Below are positions 46,210 through 54,985 of a stretch of 64,000 bases of DNA, in pieces. Source of the DNA: Bacteroidetes bacterium HGW-Bacteroidetes-4. Lineage in GTDB: Bacteria > Bacteroidota > Bacteroidia > Bacteroidales > SZUA-534. The DNA is taken from the NCBI GenBank assembly GCA_002840905.1, contig PHDD01000015.1:24433-88432 (forward strand), given 5' to 3'. The translations under genes were made by a program, and so were the position numbers. Below the pieces are notes generated by a model. The model had not been told where the DNA came from, made no database searches, and saw nothing but the letters and a program-made list of their open reading frames with translations. Every line of letters begins with the position of its first letter. The stretch's first letter is position 1.

Positions 46210-46623
46210 TTATTCTCCGTAATACTCAGCAAAATTATTTTCGGTTTCTACCAGTTTTAATTTGTGAAGTCGGGCTTTGGTATCTTTCAGTTCGGCTTCG
46301 AGTACCTTCCAAATAGCCTTAATTGTATTTTCGGTCGACACGATGGTATTTTGAAGAAAATCGACTTCGATATTGAGGTTTTTATGGTCGAGTTTATCGA
46401 TAATACTGGTGTTGATAATCTTGCTGAGTTCTTTTAAATTAATAACCACGCCTGTTTCAGGATCAACGTTTCCTTTAATGGTAACAAATAATTCGTAGTT
46501 ATGCCCGTGCCAGTTTGGGTTGGCACACTTACCGTAAATTTCAAAATTTTTTTCATCGGAATAATTCACATTATACAACCGATGTGCACTATTAAATCGC
46601 TCTCTTCGTGTAAGATAAACCAT
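46210..46623 (-). CDS. queD: 6-carboxytetrahydropterin synthase (6-pyruvoyltetrahydropterin synthase family)
   Basis: This 137-aa protein has the zinc ligands in FNSAHRL and in NWHGHNYEL, and the catalytic Cys in [11 protein letters not shown], typical of QueD. QueD turns dihydroneopterin triphosphate into 6-carboxytetrahydropterin on the route to preQ0 and queuosine. It is the first gene of the queD-folE operon, behind a textbook promoter. The closely related eukaryotic-type PTPS activity is an alternative. Confidence 0.9.
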   Translation of the reverse strand: MVYLTRRERFNSAHRLYNVNYSDEKNFEIYGKCANPNWHGHNYELFVTIKGNVDPETGVVINLKELSKIINTSIIDKLDHKNLNIEVDFLQNTIVSTENTIKAIWKVLEAELKDTKARLHKLKLVETENNFAEYYGE

Positions 46624-46646
46624 AACTATCTGAAATTCATTCCCTG

Positions 46647-46677
46647 CAAATATAGAATAAGATATCAGGATAACAAA
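46647..46677 (-). promoter_or_regulatory. queD-folE promoter
   Basis: On the minus strand TTTG (46674-46677), a 19-bp spacer and TATATTTG (46647-46654), matching the Bacteroidota consensus at every defined position. The start should be near 46640, 17 bp before the queD ATG. Confidence 0.75.
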
Positions 46678-46777
46678 GAATAAATTAGCGCCAAAAGATT
46701 GCTTAGCTAAACCTTTAAGTTTGTAAAAACTTATAAAAGAATTTTAAAAAGGGCTGTGGTGCTTAGGTGCTAAAGCT

Positions 46778-46785
46778 TATATTTG
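46778..46785 (+). promoter_or_regulatory. Candidate -7 element of hldD
   Basis: TATATTTG lies 17 bp before the ATG at 46803 and downstream of the alternative GTG at 46767, which supports the ATG as the true start. No clear -33 element is seen. Confidence 0.5.
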
Positions 46786-46802
46786 CAGAAAATTTTATTA
46801 CC

Positions 46803-47768
46803 ATGATAGTAGTTACAGGAGCTGCAGGATTTATTGGAAGCTGCATGTTAAGTAAGCTTAATAGCGAAGGTTTTAAAGATGTAGTGTTGGTCGATGATTT
46901 CTCGTCGGAAGAAAAAAACCGCAATTTCAAGGGAAAAACTTACTCTGAAAAAGTGAACAGAGATAATTTTTTTACGTGGATTGATGAGAACCATAAATTT
47001 ATTCAGTTTGTATTTCACATGGGAGCCCGCTCGGCTACTACCGGTTTTCCAAAAGAAGTGTATGATAAATTAAACCTTGATTACAGTAAAACACTATGGA
47101 ATAAATGTGTGCAATACGGTTTGCCCCTGGTTTACGCTTCGTCGGCAGCTACCTATGGCTTGGGCGAATTGGGTTACAATGATGAGCATGCCCTAGTGGA
47201 AAAATTGCACCCATTGAATCTATATGGTGAATCGAAAAACGATTTCGACAAATGGGCGCTGAATCAGGAAAAACAACCCTATTTTTGGGCAGGGCTAAAA
47301 TTTTTCAACGTTTATGGCCCCAATGAATACCACAAAGGACGCATGGCTTCGGTTATTCTGCATGCTTTCAACCAGATTAAAACAACAGGTAAAATGAAGC
47401 TGTTTAAATCGCACCATCTGAAATTCCCCGATGGTGGACAGACCCGCGATTTTGTTTATGTAAAAGATTTGGTTGAAGTAATGTATTTTTTGATGCATCA
47501 CCGCAAGGATTCGGGCTTATATAATGTGGGAACCGGACTGGGACGCACTTTTCTCGACCTGACCCTTAACACTTTTAAGGCAATGGGCATAAACCAAAAC
47601 ATTGAATTTATTGATACACCTGTCGATATTCGTGATAAGTACCAGTATTTTACTGAAGCCAACATGCAAAAACTTAGAAGCATAGGTTACAAAAAAGCAT
47701 TTTATACACTCGAAGCAGGAGTTCACGATTATGTAACCAATTATTTGTTGCCAAACACTTATTATTAG
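46803..47768 (+). CDS. hldD: ADP-glyceromanno-heptose 6-epimerase
   Basis: The product is 321 aa from the ATG at 46803. This extended short-chain epimerase makes ADP-L-glycero-D-manno-heptose for lipopolysaccharide core. The NAD(P) motif GAAGFIGS is at residues 6-13. The catalytic SSAATYG, YGESKNDFDKW (the Tyr/Lys pair) and FFNVYGPNEYHKGRMASV are as in HldD/RfaD. General NAD-dependent epimerases share the fold, but the NEYHKGRMASV segment is specific. The gene appears monocistronic. Confidence 0.92.
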   Translation: MIVVTGAAGFIGSCMLSKLNSEGFKDVVLVDDFSSEEKNRNFKGKTYSEKVNRDNFFTWIDENHKFIQFVFHMGARSATTGFPKEVYDKLNLDYSKTLWNKCVQYGLPLVYASSAATYGLGELGYNDEHALVEKLHPLNLYGESKNDFDKWALNQEKQPYFWAGLKFFNVYGPNEYHKGRMASVILHAFNQIKTTGKMKLFKSHHLKFPDGGQTRDFVYVKDLVEVMYFLMHHRKDSGLYNVGTGLGRTFLDLTLNTFKAMGINQNIEFIDTPVDIRDKYQYFTEANMQKLRSIGYKKAFYTLEAGVHDYVTNYLLPNTYY

Positions 47769-47919
47769 ACCCAACTGCTGAAAAACAGTTATAGCAATAA
47801 ATCACAGTCAACAAAAGGCTTAAGCAAATAGATTTTTCGAATGGTGTAAAAAACTTTGATTCCAATGGAGTATTTTACAAGCTTTTTAATTTTAATCTTT
47901 TATAATTAAAAAAAGATTC

Positions 47920-47952
47920 TATTTTTGCACAATTACTCTTTAATTGTGCAAA
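47920..47952 (+). promoter_or_regulatory. TetR gene promoter overlapped by a perfect 29-bp palindromic operator
   Basis: TATTTTTG (47920-47927) is a perfect TAnnTTTG. TTTGCACAATTA (47924-47935), spacer CTCTT and TAATTGTGCAAA (47941-47952) form a perfect 12-bp inverted repeat that overlaps the -7 element and the transcription start. Binding of the encoded TetR protein here would block its own promoter. Confidence 0.7.
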
Positions 47953-47958
47953 CACCCG

Positions 47959-48537
47959 ATGAATGTAAAGAATTCCAGAGACGCTATTTTAAATCAGGCC
48001 CTGACCATATTTGGACAACTGGGTTTTCATAAAACTACCATGGCCGATATTGCCAATGCCTCAAAAAAAGGACGTCGAACTATTTATACCTACTTTAAAA
48101 ATAAGGAAGAAGTTTATGAGGCGGTAGTGGAACGTGAAATAGACCGGGTCTTAATGAAGCTAAAAGACGAAATTGCCAGTACCCCTGCCATTCAACTAAA
48201 ATTTGAAAAATACCTCGATTCACGCATCAGGGCTATGTTGCAACTGACCAAAAACTACGATGCCTTAAAAATTGCCTTTATAAATAATTACCGTTGGGTA
48301 GAAAAAATAAGGGAAAGACTGGATGTGGAAGAGAAGAAAATTCTTTTGGAACTATACAAACTGGGAATCACGCAACAACATTTTACCATTAACGATGTTG
48401 AAGCTTATGTTAAAAACACTTCCTTAATTATTAAAGGAATTGAACTGATGCTTATAAGAGAAGAGAACGAAAACTTAACCACCACGCATATTAAAAGCCT
48501 TCAGCACTTATTGCTTTATGGTTTGCTGGCCCGCTGA
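47959..48537 (+). CDS. TetR/AcrR family transcriptional regulator
   Basis: From the ATG at 47959 the product is 192 aa. The N-terminal HTH (about residues 8-52) has AILNQALTIFGQLGFHKTTMADIANASKKGRRTIYTYFKNKEEV in family order (given for position only in parts: GFHKTTMADIA, RRTIYTYFKNKEE). The C-terminal helical ligand domain is not assignable to a substrate. A perfect palindrome sits in its promoter. No transporter follows on the same strand: the next gene, a lipid kinase, is convergent. The regulated partner, if any, is therefore not obvious. An upstream TTG at 47944 lies inside the operator and is unlikely to be the start. Confidence 0.9.
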   Translation: MNVKNSRDAILNQALTIFGQLGFHKTTMADIANASKKGRRTIYTYFKNKEEVYEAVVEREIDRVLMKLKDEIASTPAIQLKFEKYLDSRIRAMLQLTKNYDALKIAFINNYRWVEKIRERLDVEEKKILLELYKLGITQQHFTINDVEAYVKNTSLIIKGIELMLIREENENLTTTHIKSLQHLLLYGLLAR

Positions 48538-48562
48538 TTTCGCTTTTACTATTTTTATCTAT

Positions 48563-49489
48563 TTAGGAACTAAAAGTTTCAATAGCCAGAATTTGTGCGA
48601 CGTGTTTGCACACTTTAATGGTTAAGGGAACCTGGCCAATCACCTCACCATCCATTTCAATCGGGCAGTTAGGTTGCATACTGGAAATTTGGCATTCGCT
48701 TATTTCATGATAAAATACCTCATTTACCGGAATGGGTTTTGCTTTTTTTAACCAGGGCATAAAAAACAAAAACTGTATGATGTTTATTTTTCGTGCAATT
48801 ATTACATTGAGTTTTCCATCGTCGAGTTTTGCATCGGGAGCAATACCCAGGCCGCTGCCAAAATAACGACCGTTATTCACCACAACCAGCAATACCTCTC
48901 CTTTAAAATTTAAGTTTTCTGAGGTTAGCTCAACCGGAATTCGTTTAAATAAAAGAAACGAGCGGATAATATTATAAAAATAGGTGAAGTTGCTTCCCCA
49001 GGTTCTTCCGCTTTTATTCATAAATTGGCAAACCAGGCCACCCAAACCAATATCAAACGAATTATCGTAATACCTTATTTTTTCTTGCCCATCTTCCTGG
49101 TAAGTTACCTGCACCAAATCGAGCGGTTTGGTCACTCCCCTTTTAATTAAATGATACAAATGCTCCATGCTTTGTACTTTTCCGGCAGTACGTGAAAAAT
49201 CGTTACCTGAACCACGCGGAAAAGCAATCAGCACGGTATTTTTCCGGCAGGATTCCGGAGCTAACATAAAACCATTGACTACTTCGCTAAAGGTACCGTC
49301 ACCACCAACACCCACCAAATAATCTATTCCCTGCTCCATTAACTCTTCTACAATTTGGATAGCATGTCCGCTGTGGCGGGTAAAACGCAAATAAACATCG
49401 AATTCTTTTTGAAAAAACCGAGATATATTCGATCTAAACTTGTCGGGTTCGCTTAAATTTCCACGAACGATAAAAGCAATTTTCTTCAA
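48563..49489 (-). CDS. Diacylglycerol/lipid kinase family protein (DgkB/YegS type)
   Basis: This 308-aa protein has the catalytic-domain motif GVGGDGTFSEVVNG (about residues 57-70) and IAFPRGSGNDFSRT (about 88-101), typical of the soluble DAGK_cat family that phosphorylates lipids such as diacylglycerol. The C-terminal beta domain carries LDDGKLNVIIA and PIEMDGE. The only available start is TTG at 49489, because a stop codon lies two codons upstream. It converges on the TetR gene with a 25-bp gap. Confidence 0.88.
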   Translation of the reverse strand: MKKIAFIVRGNLSEPDKFRSNISRFFQKEFDVYLRFTRHSGHAIQIVEELMEQGIDYLVGVGGDGTFSEVVNGFMLAPESCRKNTVLIAFPRGSGNDFSRTAGKVQSMEHLYHLIKRGVTKPLDLVQVTYQEDGQEKIRYYDNSFDIGLGGLVCQFMNKSGRTWGSNFTYFYNIIRSFLLFKRIPVELTSENLNFKGEVLLVVVNNGRYFGSGLGIAPDAKLDDGKLNVIIARKINIIQFLFFMPWLKKAKPIPVNEVFYHEISECQISSMQPNCPIEMDGEVIGQVPLTIKVCKHVAQILAIETFSS

Positions 49490-49715
49490 AGCTTATTGAT
49501 TTTATGGCTTTAAAGAAAAGAAATATTCCTGACACAATCTTCATATACTAACATTAAAATACAAATGCTTTGTTAGGGATTATATGATAAACTACAAGCT
49601 GGCCTTTTACAATTTTGCCTGAACATTAACAAAATAACAGTTTTTACTATTATATAACATGTGATTAAAAATCTACAACATAATATTCGTCGTGTACTAT
49701 TATGCAATGCTTTTC

Positions 49716-49723
49716 TAAATTTG
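49716..49723 (+). promoter_or_regulatory. Candidate -7 element of the acetyl-CoA synthetase gene
   Basis: TAAATTTG matches TAnnTTTG exactly, 20 bp before the ATG at 49743. A -33 TTTG is not evident. Confidence 0.45.
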
Positions 49724-49742
49724 CCCCAAAAACCAGCATACT

Positions 49743-51800
49743 ATGATAAATCAACAAATGATAAATCCCCGTAGCATTGCAGTTATCGGAGGATCAGATG
49801 ATATTCAGAAACCAGGCGGTAAAGTACTCAAAAACCTTATCGACCATAACTATCAGGGAAACCTTTATGTGGTAAATCCAAAACTCGATAAGGTACAGGG
49901 AGTCAATTCGTTTCGCGAGGTAAGTAAACTACCCGAAACCGACCTGGCTATTTTGGCCATTGCTGCCAAATATTGTCCTGAAGCTGTTGAAGTTTTAGCA
50001 AAACAAAAAAACACCCGCGCATTTATTATTCTGTCGGCCGGGTTTAGCGAAGAAAACGAAGCCGGTGCTGCTTTGGAACAACAAATTGTTGCCACCATTA
50101 ATTCGGTGAATGGTGCTTTAATCGGCCCCAACTGCATTGGAGTGTTAAATCAAAACTACAGCGGGGTATTCACTACACCAATTCCCAGGCTCGATGCCAG
50201 GGGTTGTGATTTTATTTCCGGTTCAGGCGCAACGGCTGTTTACATAATGGAAGCAGGAGTTCCCAACGGATTAACTTTTTCAAGTGTTTATTCGGTAGGA
50301 AACAGTGCCCAAATGGGTGTCGAAGACATACTTCAGTATCTCGATGAAACCTACAATCCAAAAACAAGCAGCAAGGTAAAACTACTTTATATTGAAAGCG
50401 TCAACAAACCGGAAGCTTTATTAAAACACGCCCGATCGCTTATTAATAAAGGCTGTAAGATAGCCGCCATAAAAGCGGGAGGTTCCGAAGCCGGAAGCCG
50501 GGCCGCATCGTCACATACCGGTGCGCTGGCCAACAGCGATGCCGCAGTTGACGCGCTGTTTCGCAAAGCCGGTATTGTACGTTGTTACAGTCGCAGCGAA
50601 TTGGCTACCGTGGCTGCCGTTTTTATGCATCCGCCACTTGTTGGAAAAAATATTGCCATCATAACTCATGCCGGCGGACCGGCGGTAATGCTTACCGATG
50701 CCTTGTCGAATGGTGGATTCGATGTGCCACACATTGAAGGATCAAAAGCCGAAGCTTTACTCACAAAACTTTACCCGGGTTCATCGGTGGCCAATCCCAT
50801 CGATTTTTTAGCCACCGGAACTGCCGAGCAATTGGGACATATTATCGATGCCTGTGAAAACGATTTTAACCACATCGATGCCATGTGTGTTATCTTTGGC
50901 AGCCCTGGTTTAACTCCGGTTTATGATGTTTACGATTTGCTCGACGAAAAAATGAGTTCCTGCAAAAAACCCATCTACCCCATATTGCCATCGATAATTA
51001 ATGTTGCCGACGAGATAAATCATTTTTTAGCCAAAGGCCGTATTAATTTTCCAGATGAGGTAACCCTGGGAAATGCCTTAAGCAAAGTTTTCAATACGCC
51101 TTTACCTGAAAGCAAAGTTGCTGAACTACCCCGGGTTGACACTGTAAAAATCCGTTCCATTATCGACGCATCCGTAAACGGTTATCTTGAGCCCAAACAA
51201 GTTCAGGAATTATTAGATGCAGCAGGTATTCCACGTGCCGGTGAGGCCGTAGTAAGCACTGAAATAGATGCAGTAAAGCAAGCAGAATCGTTGGGTTTCC
51301 CTGTGGTGATGAAAGTGGTTGGACCTGTCCATAAATCGGATGTAGGCGGAGTGGTTCTCAATATAAAAACCAAAGAACAAGTTGTGGCCGAGTTCAAACG
51401 AATGATGCAAATAAAAGATACCATCGCCATTTTATTGCAACCCATGTTGAGTGGAACCGAACTTTTTGCCGGAGCTAAAAAGGAAGATAAATTCGGACAC
51501 ATGATACTTTGTGGCCTGGGAGGAATTTTTATAGAAGTATTAAAAGATGTTCAAGCCAACCTGGCTCCCATCTCAACTGACGAAGCTAAAAATATGATTC
51601 AAAACCTGCGCTCTTATAAAATTATTCAAGGTGTGCGAGGCCAGGAACCCGTTAACGAAACCATTTTTGCTGAAATTGTTTCAAGGATTTCTGTACTATG
51701 CCAAACGGCTCCTGAAATCTTTGAAATGGATTTGAATCCCCTGCTGGGAAAGAAAGACCAGGTTGTTGCCGTAGATGCTCGTATACGAATCGAAAAATAA
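49743..51800 (+). CDS. ADP-forming acetate--CoA ligase, fused alpha and beta subunits
   Basis: This 685-aa protein has a CoA-binding Rossmann domain first (about 1-125, IAVIGGSDDIQKPGGKVLKNL in parts). Succinyl-CoA-ligase-like domains follow, with the phospho-histidine in SSHTGALANSDAAVDALF (about residue 259), and a C-terminal ATP-grasp domain (about 460-685, VVMKVVGPVHKSDVGGV, LLQPML). The enzyme makes ATP from acetyl-CoA and ADP, giving acetate, and fits energy conservation downstream of PFOR. It could accept other acyl-CoAs. The small membrane protein gene follows after 4 bp. Confidence 0.93.
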   Translation: MINQQMINPRSIAVIGGSDDIQKPGGKVLKNLIDHNYQGNLYVVNPKLDKVQGVNSFREVSKLPETDLAILAIAAKYCPEAVEVLAKQKNTRAFIILSAGFSEENEAGAALEQQIVATINSVNGALIGPNCIGVLNQNYSGVFTTPIPRLDARGCDFISGSGATAVYIMEAGVPNGLTFSSVYSVGNSAQMGVEDILQYLDETYNPKTSSKVKLLYIESVNKPEALLKHARSLINKGCKIAAIKAGGSEAGSRAASSHTGALANSDAAVDALFRKAGIVRCYSRSELATVAAVFMHPPLVGKNIAIITHAGGPAVMLTDALSNGGFDVPHIEGSKAEALLTKLYPGSSVANPIDFLATGTAEQLGHIIDACENDFNHIDAMCVIFGSPGLTPVYDVYDLLDEKMSSCKKPIYPILPSIINVADEINHFLAKGRINFPDEVTLGNALSKVFNTPLPESKVAELPRVDTVKIRSIIDASVNGYLEPKQVQELLDAAGIPRAGEAVVSTEIDAVKQAESLGFPVVMKVVGPVHKSDVGGVVLNIKTKEQVVAEFKRMMQIKDTIAILLQPMLSGTELFAGAKKEDKFGHMILCGLGGIFIEVLKDVQANLAPISTDEAKNMIQNLRSYKIIQGVRGQEPVNETIFAEIVSRISVLCQTAPEIFEMDLNPLLGKKDQVVAVDARIRIEK

Positions 51801-51804
51801 AAAA

Positions 51805-51969
51805 ATGATGAAATTTTGGAACAACCTAAGTGCTAACGAAAAAGCCATGCTGATTATTATAGCCGGCTTGCTGTTAATTGTATTGCTAAGCTGGAACCGC
51901 ATATCGGATGGTCTTACCAAAGGATTTAAACCCTATATGGAAAAACATCCGGTAAACCAAACGCGATAA
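51805..51969 (+). CDS. Small membrane protein
   Basis: The product is 54 aa from the ATG at 51805 (a second ATG follows at once). It has an amphipathic start (KFWNNLSANEKA), one hydrophobic helix (MLIIIAGLLLIVLLSW) and a basic tail. It begins 4 bp after the stop of the acetyl-CoA synthetase gene, so it is probably translated from the same mRNA. I do not recognise a family. Position and a clean membrane profile are the only evidence that it is a gene. Confidence 0.6.
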   Translation: MMKFWNNLSANEKAMLIIIAGLLLIVLLSWNRISDGLTKGFKPYMEKHPVNQTR

Positions 51970-52086
51970 AAGCATCCGAAATAAAAACATTTTATGGCAT
52001 CGAACAGTTTATTGACTTTTAGATAGCAAAACAACAATTTATGGATTCAATAAAATTACCTTCCACCAAAAACAAAGTTGAGAATA

Positions 52087-52785
52087 ATGAAAATTAACAA
52101 ACAAGATATTTACGTTAGCCTTATTATCGCCTTAATTGTATTGCTGTTTTATTTTTCTGATACGGTGCTTCAGGCCTACCTGAGTTTTAATAAAAACCAT
52201 GGAATGATAACCAGTTTTGTAAAATTTGGTCTGTTAGCCACATTTGGTGAGATGGTTGGCCTTCGTATAAAAACCGGCCAATACTATTCGGGCGAATTTG
52301 GACTTTTTCCAAAAATAATGGTCTGGGGTTTTCTGGGATTAACCATTAAAATGGCATTTGTGGTTTTTGCCACGGGAACTCCTGTCTTTATGGAATATTT
52401 GGGAATTTCGGGTGCAACGGCATCAATGGGCAACTCCACTACTTATACCAAATTGTTTGTTGCTTTTGCCATCAGTATTGCCATGAACGTTATGTATGCT
52501 CCGGTAATGATGACATTTCACAAAATTACCGATTTGCATATTGCTTCCCATAAAGGAAAAACAAGAAGCTTATTTCTTCCTGTTAATTTTGCGGCTCAAT
52601 TTAAAGCCATAAACTGGGACATTCAGTGGCATTTTGTATTAAAAAAAACAATTCCTTTATTCTGGATTCCGGCACACACATTTACCTTTTTATTACCACC
52701 TGATTTTCAGGTATTATTTGCCGCCCTGTTAAGCGTACTGCTGGGGCTCATTTTGGCTTTAGCCAGTTTGAAAAGTAAAAAATAA
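52087..52785 (+). CDS. Conserved multi-pass membrane protein, Mpv17/PMP22-like appearance
   Basis: The product is 232 aa from the ATG at 52087 (a TTG at 52078 precedes it). It has about five to six hydrophobic segments and motifs ATFGEMVGLRIKTGQYY, KIMVWGFLGLTIK and WDIQWHFVLKKTIPLFWIPAHTFTFLLP (in parts). The latter resembles the conserved C-terminal part of Mpv17/PMP22-type proteins, but the match is loose. No function is known. An 18-codon reading frame (52041-52097) overlaps its start. Flavodoxin and the primary sigma gene follow. Confidence 0.7.
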   Translation: MKINKQDIYVSLIIALIVLLFYFSDTVLQAYLSFNKNHGMITSFVKFGLLATFGEMVGLRIKTGQYYSGEFGLFPKIMVWGFLGLTIKMAFVVFATGTPVFMEYLGISGATASMGNSTTYTKLFVAFAISIAMNVMYAPVMMTFHKITDLHIASHKGKTRSLFLPVNFAAQFKAINWDIQWHFVLKKTIPLFWIPAHTFTFLLPPDFQVLFAALLSVLLGLILALASLKSKK

Positions 52786-52796
52786 TTCTATCTTTG
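52767..52796 (+). promoter_or_regulatory. Probable promoter of flavodoxin and rpoD
   Basis: TTTG (52767-52770), an 18-bp spacer and TATCTTTG (52789-52796), a perfect TAnnTTTG. The flavodoxin ATG is 28 bp downstream. Confidence 0.65.
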
Positions 52797-52823
52797 TGAC
52801 ACGTAACCTAAACTATCCCTAAA

Positions 52824-53345
52824 ATGAAAGACAAAATTGCTGTATTATACGGGCCTGTTGGAGGCAATACAGAAAAAGTAGCTACCCTGGTTGCTAAAAA
52901 AATTGGTGCTGAAAAATGCGACCTTATTCCTGTTAAAGATGTAAATGAAGAAACTATAAAATCGTATCCCAGTTTTATTATTGGCAGTTCCACCATAGGA
53001 ACCCACAACTGGTCGCATAAAAATACCAGTAGTGACTGGGACGAATTTATGCCTCGTTTCAGAAACCTGAATTTCGACGGAAAAAAAGTAGCCATTTTTG
53101 GTTTGGGTGACCAATTGGCATATCCCAATAATTTTGTGGATCATATGCGTACCATATACGATGTTTTGATTGAAAGCAAAGCTACCATTTTGGGGCATTG
53201 GAAAACCGATGAGTACGAATTTAACGAGTCGGCTGCCGTTATCGATGACCAATTTGTGGGGCTGCCGGTCGATGAGGATTACCAGGACGAACTTACCGAA
53301 CAAAGAGTTGATGCCTGGCTGAACACTTTTTTACAGAAATTGTAA
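52824..53345 (+). CDS. Flavodoxin
   Basis: This 173-aa protein is a long-chain flavodoxin. The phosphate loop of FMN binding is PVGGNTEKVA (about residues 10-19), a variant of the usual TGNT motif. The 60s loop has GTHNWSHKNTSSDWDEF, and the 90s loop GLGDQLAYPNNFVDHM. It carries one electron at low potential and could accept electrons from the PFOR encoded at 34.6 kb. The usual symbol would be fldA. The primary sigma gene starts 29 bp later on the same strand. Confidence 0.92.
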   Translation: MKDKIAVLYGPVGGNTEKVATLVAKKIGAEKCDLIPVKDVNEETIKSYPSFIIGSSTIGTHNWSHKNTSSDWDEFMPRFRNLNFDGKKVAIFGLGDQLAYPNNFVDHMRTIYDVLIESKATILGHWKTDEYEFNESAAVIDDQFVGLPVDEDYQDELTEQRVDAWLNTFLQKL

Positions 53346-53373
53346 TAAATATTCAGAACTAAGACCGTAAAGA

Positions 53374-54237
53374 ATGAGACAACTAAAAATCACCAAACAG
53401 GTAACCAACCGCGATACCCAATCGTTGGACAAGTACCTGCACGAAATCGGAAAAGAAGATTTGGTATCGGCCGATGAAGAGGTTGATTTGGCCCGCCGCA
53501 TAAAAAAAGGCGATGCCCAGGCGCTCGATAAACTAATCAGGGCCAACCTGCGTTTTGTTGTCTCAGTATCAAAGCAGTATCAAAACCAGGGACTTAGTTT
53601 ACCCGACTTAATAAACGAAGGCAATCTGGGGCTAATAAAAGCCGCTCAACGTTTCGACGAAACCCGTGGTTTTAAATTTATCTCCTATGCCGTTTGGTGG
53701 ATTCGTCAATCCATTCTTCAGGCTTTAGCCGAGCAGTCGCGTATTGTTCGCTTACCCCTGAATAAAATAGGTTCCATCAACAAAATTAATAAAACGCTTT
53801 CGCGATTGGAACAGGAATTTGAACGGGAACCATCGGCCGAAGAAATTGCCAAAACACTCGACATGCAACCCGAAGAGGTAAAAAAAGCGCTTCAGTCAAG
53901 TAATCGGCATATTTCGATGGATGCGCCCCTGCAGCACGACGAAGAAGGAAGTATGTACGAAGTAATGCCGAATAAAGACATGCCACTTCCCGACCGCGAT
54001 TTAATAGATGATTCACTGCGGAAAGAGATTGAACGCTCACTTACCACCTTATCGGTTCGCGAGGCTGACATTTTACGCTGCTTTTTTGGTTTGGCAGGAA
54101 CACCACAGTATTCGTTAGAAGAGATTGGCGAAAAATTTGAACTTACCCGTGAACGGGTTCGTCAGATTAAAGAAAAAGCCATCAGAAAGCTTAAACAAAC
54201 GTCGAGAAGTAAAAATCTGAAAGCTTATTTAGGATAG
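53374..54237 (+). CDS. rpoD: Primary RNA polymerase sigma factor (sigma-70/RpoD group)
   Basis: This 287-aa protein has the regions of a primary sigma but the short N-terminus usual in Bacteroidota, with no region 1.1. Region 1.2 is [13 protein letters not shown], region 2 has [20 protein letters not shown] (in part), [16 protein letters not shown] and [14 protein letters not shown], region 3 lies in the middle, and region 4 has [20 protein letters not shown]. It should direct transcription from the TTTG / TAnnTTTG promoters noted across the window. Co-transcription with flavodoxin is likely, and a terminator follows immediately. Confidence 0.95.
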   Translation: MRQLKITKQVTNRDTQSLDKYLHEIGKEDLVSADEEVDLARRIKKGDAQALDKLIRANLRFVVSVSKQYQNQGLSLPDLINEGNLGLIKAAQRFDETRGFKFISYAVWWIRQSILQALAEQSRIVRLPLNKIGSINKINKTLSRLEQEFEREPSAEEIAKTLDMQPEEVKKALQSSNRHISMDAPLQHDEEGSMYEVMPNKDMPLPDRDLIDDSLRKEIERSLTTLSVREADILRCFFGLAGTPQYSLEEIGEKFELTRERVRQIKEKAIRKLKQTSRSKNLKAYLG

Positions 54238-54265
54238 CCGGGACTTGTTCCCGGTTCTTTTTTTC
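54238..54265 (+). terminator. Intrinsic terminator of rpoD
   Basis: CCGGGA, 5-nt loop, TCCCGG and a TTCTTTTTTT tract, starting right after the stop codon. Confidence 0.85.
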
Positions 54266-54331
54266 TATTGATTCCTATTTACTCTCATAAAAGGGATTTT
54301 GTATCTTTACAACCAATTCAAAAAAACACAA

Positions 54332-54985
54332 ATGAAAACACCACTTATTGCCCCTTCTATACTTTCGGCCAATTTTGGAAACCTGGCCCGAGATATTGAA
54401 ATGCTTAACACCAGTAAGGCCGACTGGATTCATGTGGATGTAATGGATGGGGTTTTTGTCCCCAATATTTCATTTGGTTTTCCGGTAATTAAAGCCGTAA
54501 AAAAAATTGCTGAAAAACCTCTCGATGTTCATCTAATGATAGTTGAACCCGACCGCTACATTCAACAATTTAAAGAAGCCGGAGCTGAAATTCTGACCGT
54601 TCAATACGAAGCCTGTACCCATTTGCACCGAACCTTGCAAGCCATAAAAGCTGGTGGAATGAAAGCCGGTGTTGCTCTAAATCCCCATACTCCGGTTAAT
54701 TTACTGAACGACATTATTCACGATATCGACATGGTGCTGATTATGAGTGTTAATCCGGGTTTTGGCGGACAAAAATTCATTGAACATTCGTATACAAAAA
54801 TCAGCAAACTGAAAGAACTGATTACCAAAGCCGGTTCAAATACACTAATTGAAGTAGATGGCGGTGTTACTTTACAGAATTATAAGCAATTGGTTAAAGC
54901 CGGTGTCGATGTGCTGGTAGCCGGCAATACGGTTTTTGCATCGGCAGATCCGGCAATAACTATTGAAACTTTAAAGCAAGTTTAG
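54332..54985 (+). CDS. rpe: Ribulose-phosphate 3-epimerase
   Basis: The product is 217 aa from the ATG at 54332 (the frame opens at a TTG at 54299). This TIM-barrel enzyme interconverts ribulose 5-phosphate and xylulose 5-phosphate in the pentose phosphate pathway. Metal-site motifs HVDVMDGVFVPN and DVHLMI, plus MSVNPGFGGQKFI and VDGGV with the catalytic residues, are all present. Its last 15 bp overlap the convergent permease gene. Confidence 0.96.
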   Translation: MKTPLIAPSILSANFGNLARDIEMLNTSKADWIHVDVMDGVFVPNISFGFPVIKAVKKIAEKPLDVHLMIVEPDRYIQQFKEAGAEILTVQYEACTHLHRTLQAIKAGGMKAGVALNPHTPVNLLNDIIHDIDMVLIMSVNPGFGGQKFIEHSYTKISKLKELITKAGSNTLIEVDGGVTLQNYKQLVKAGVDVLVAGNTVFASADPAITIETLKQV

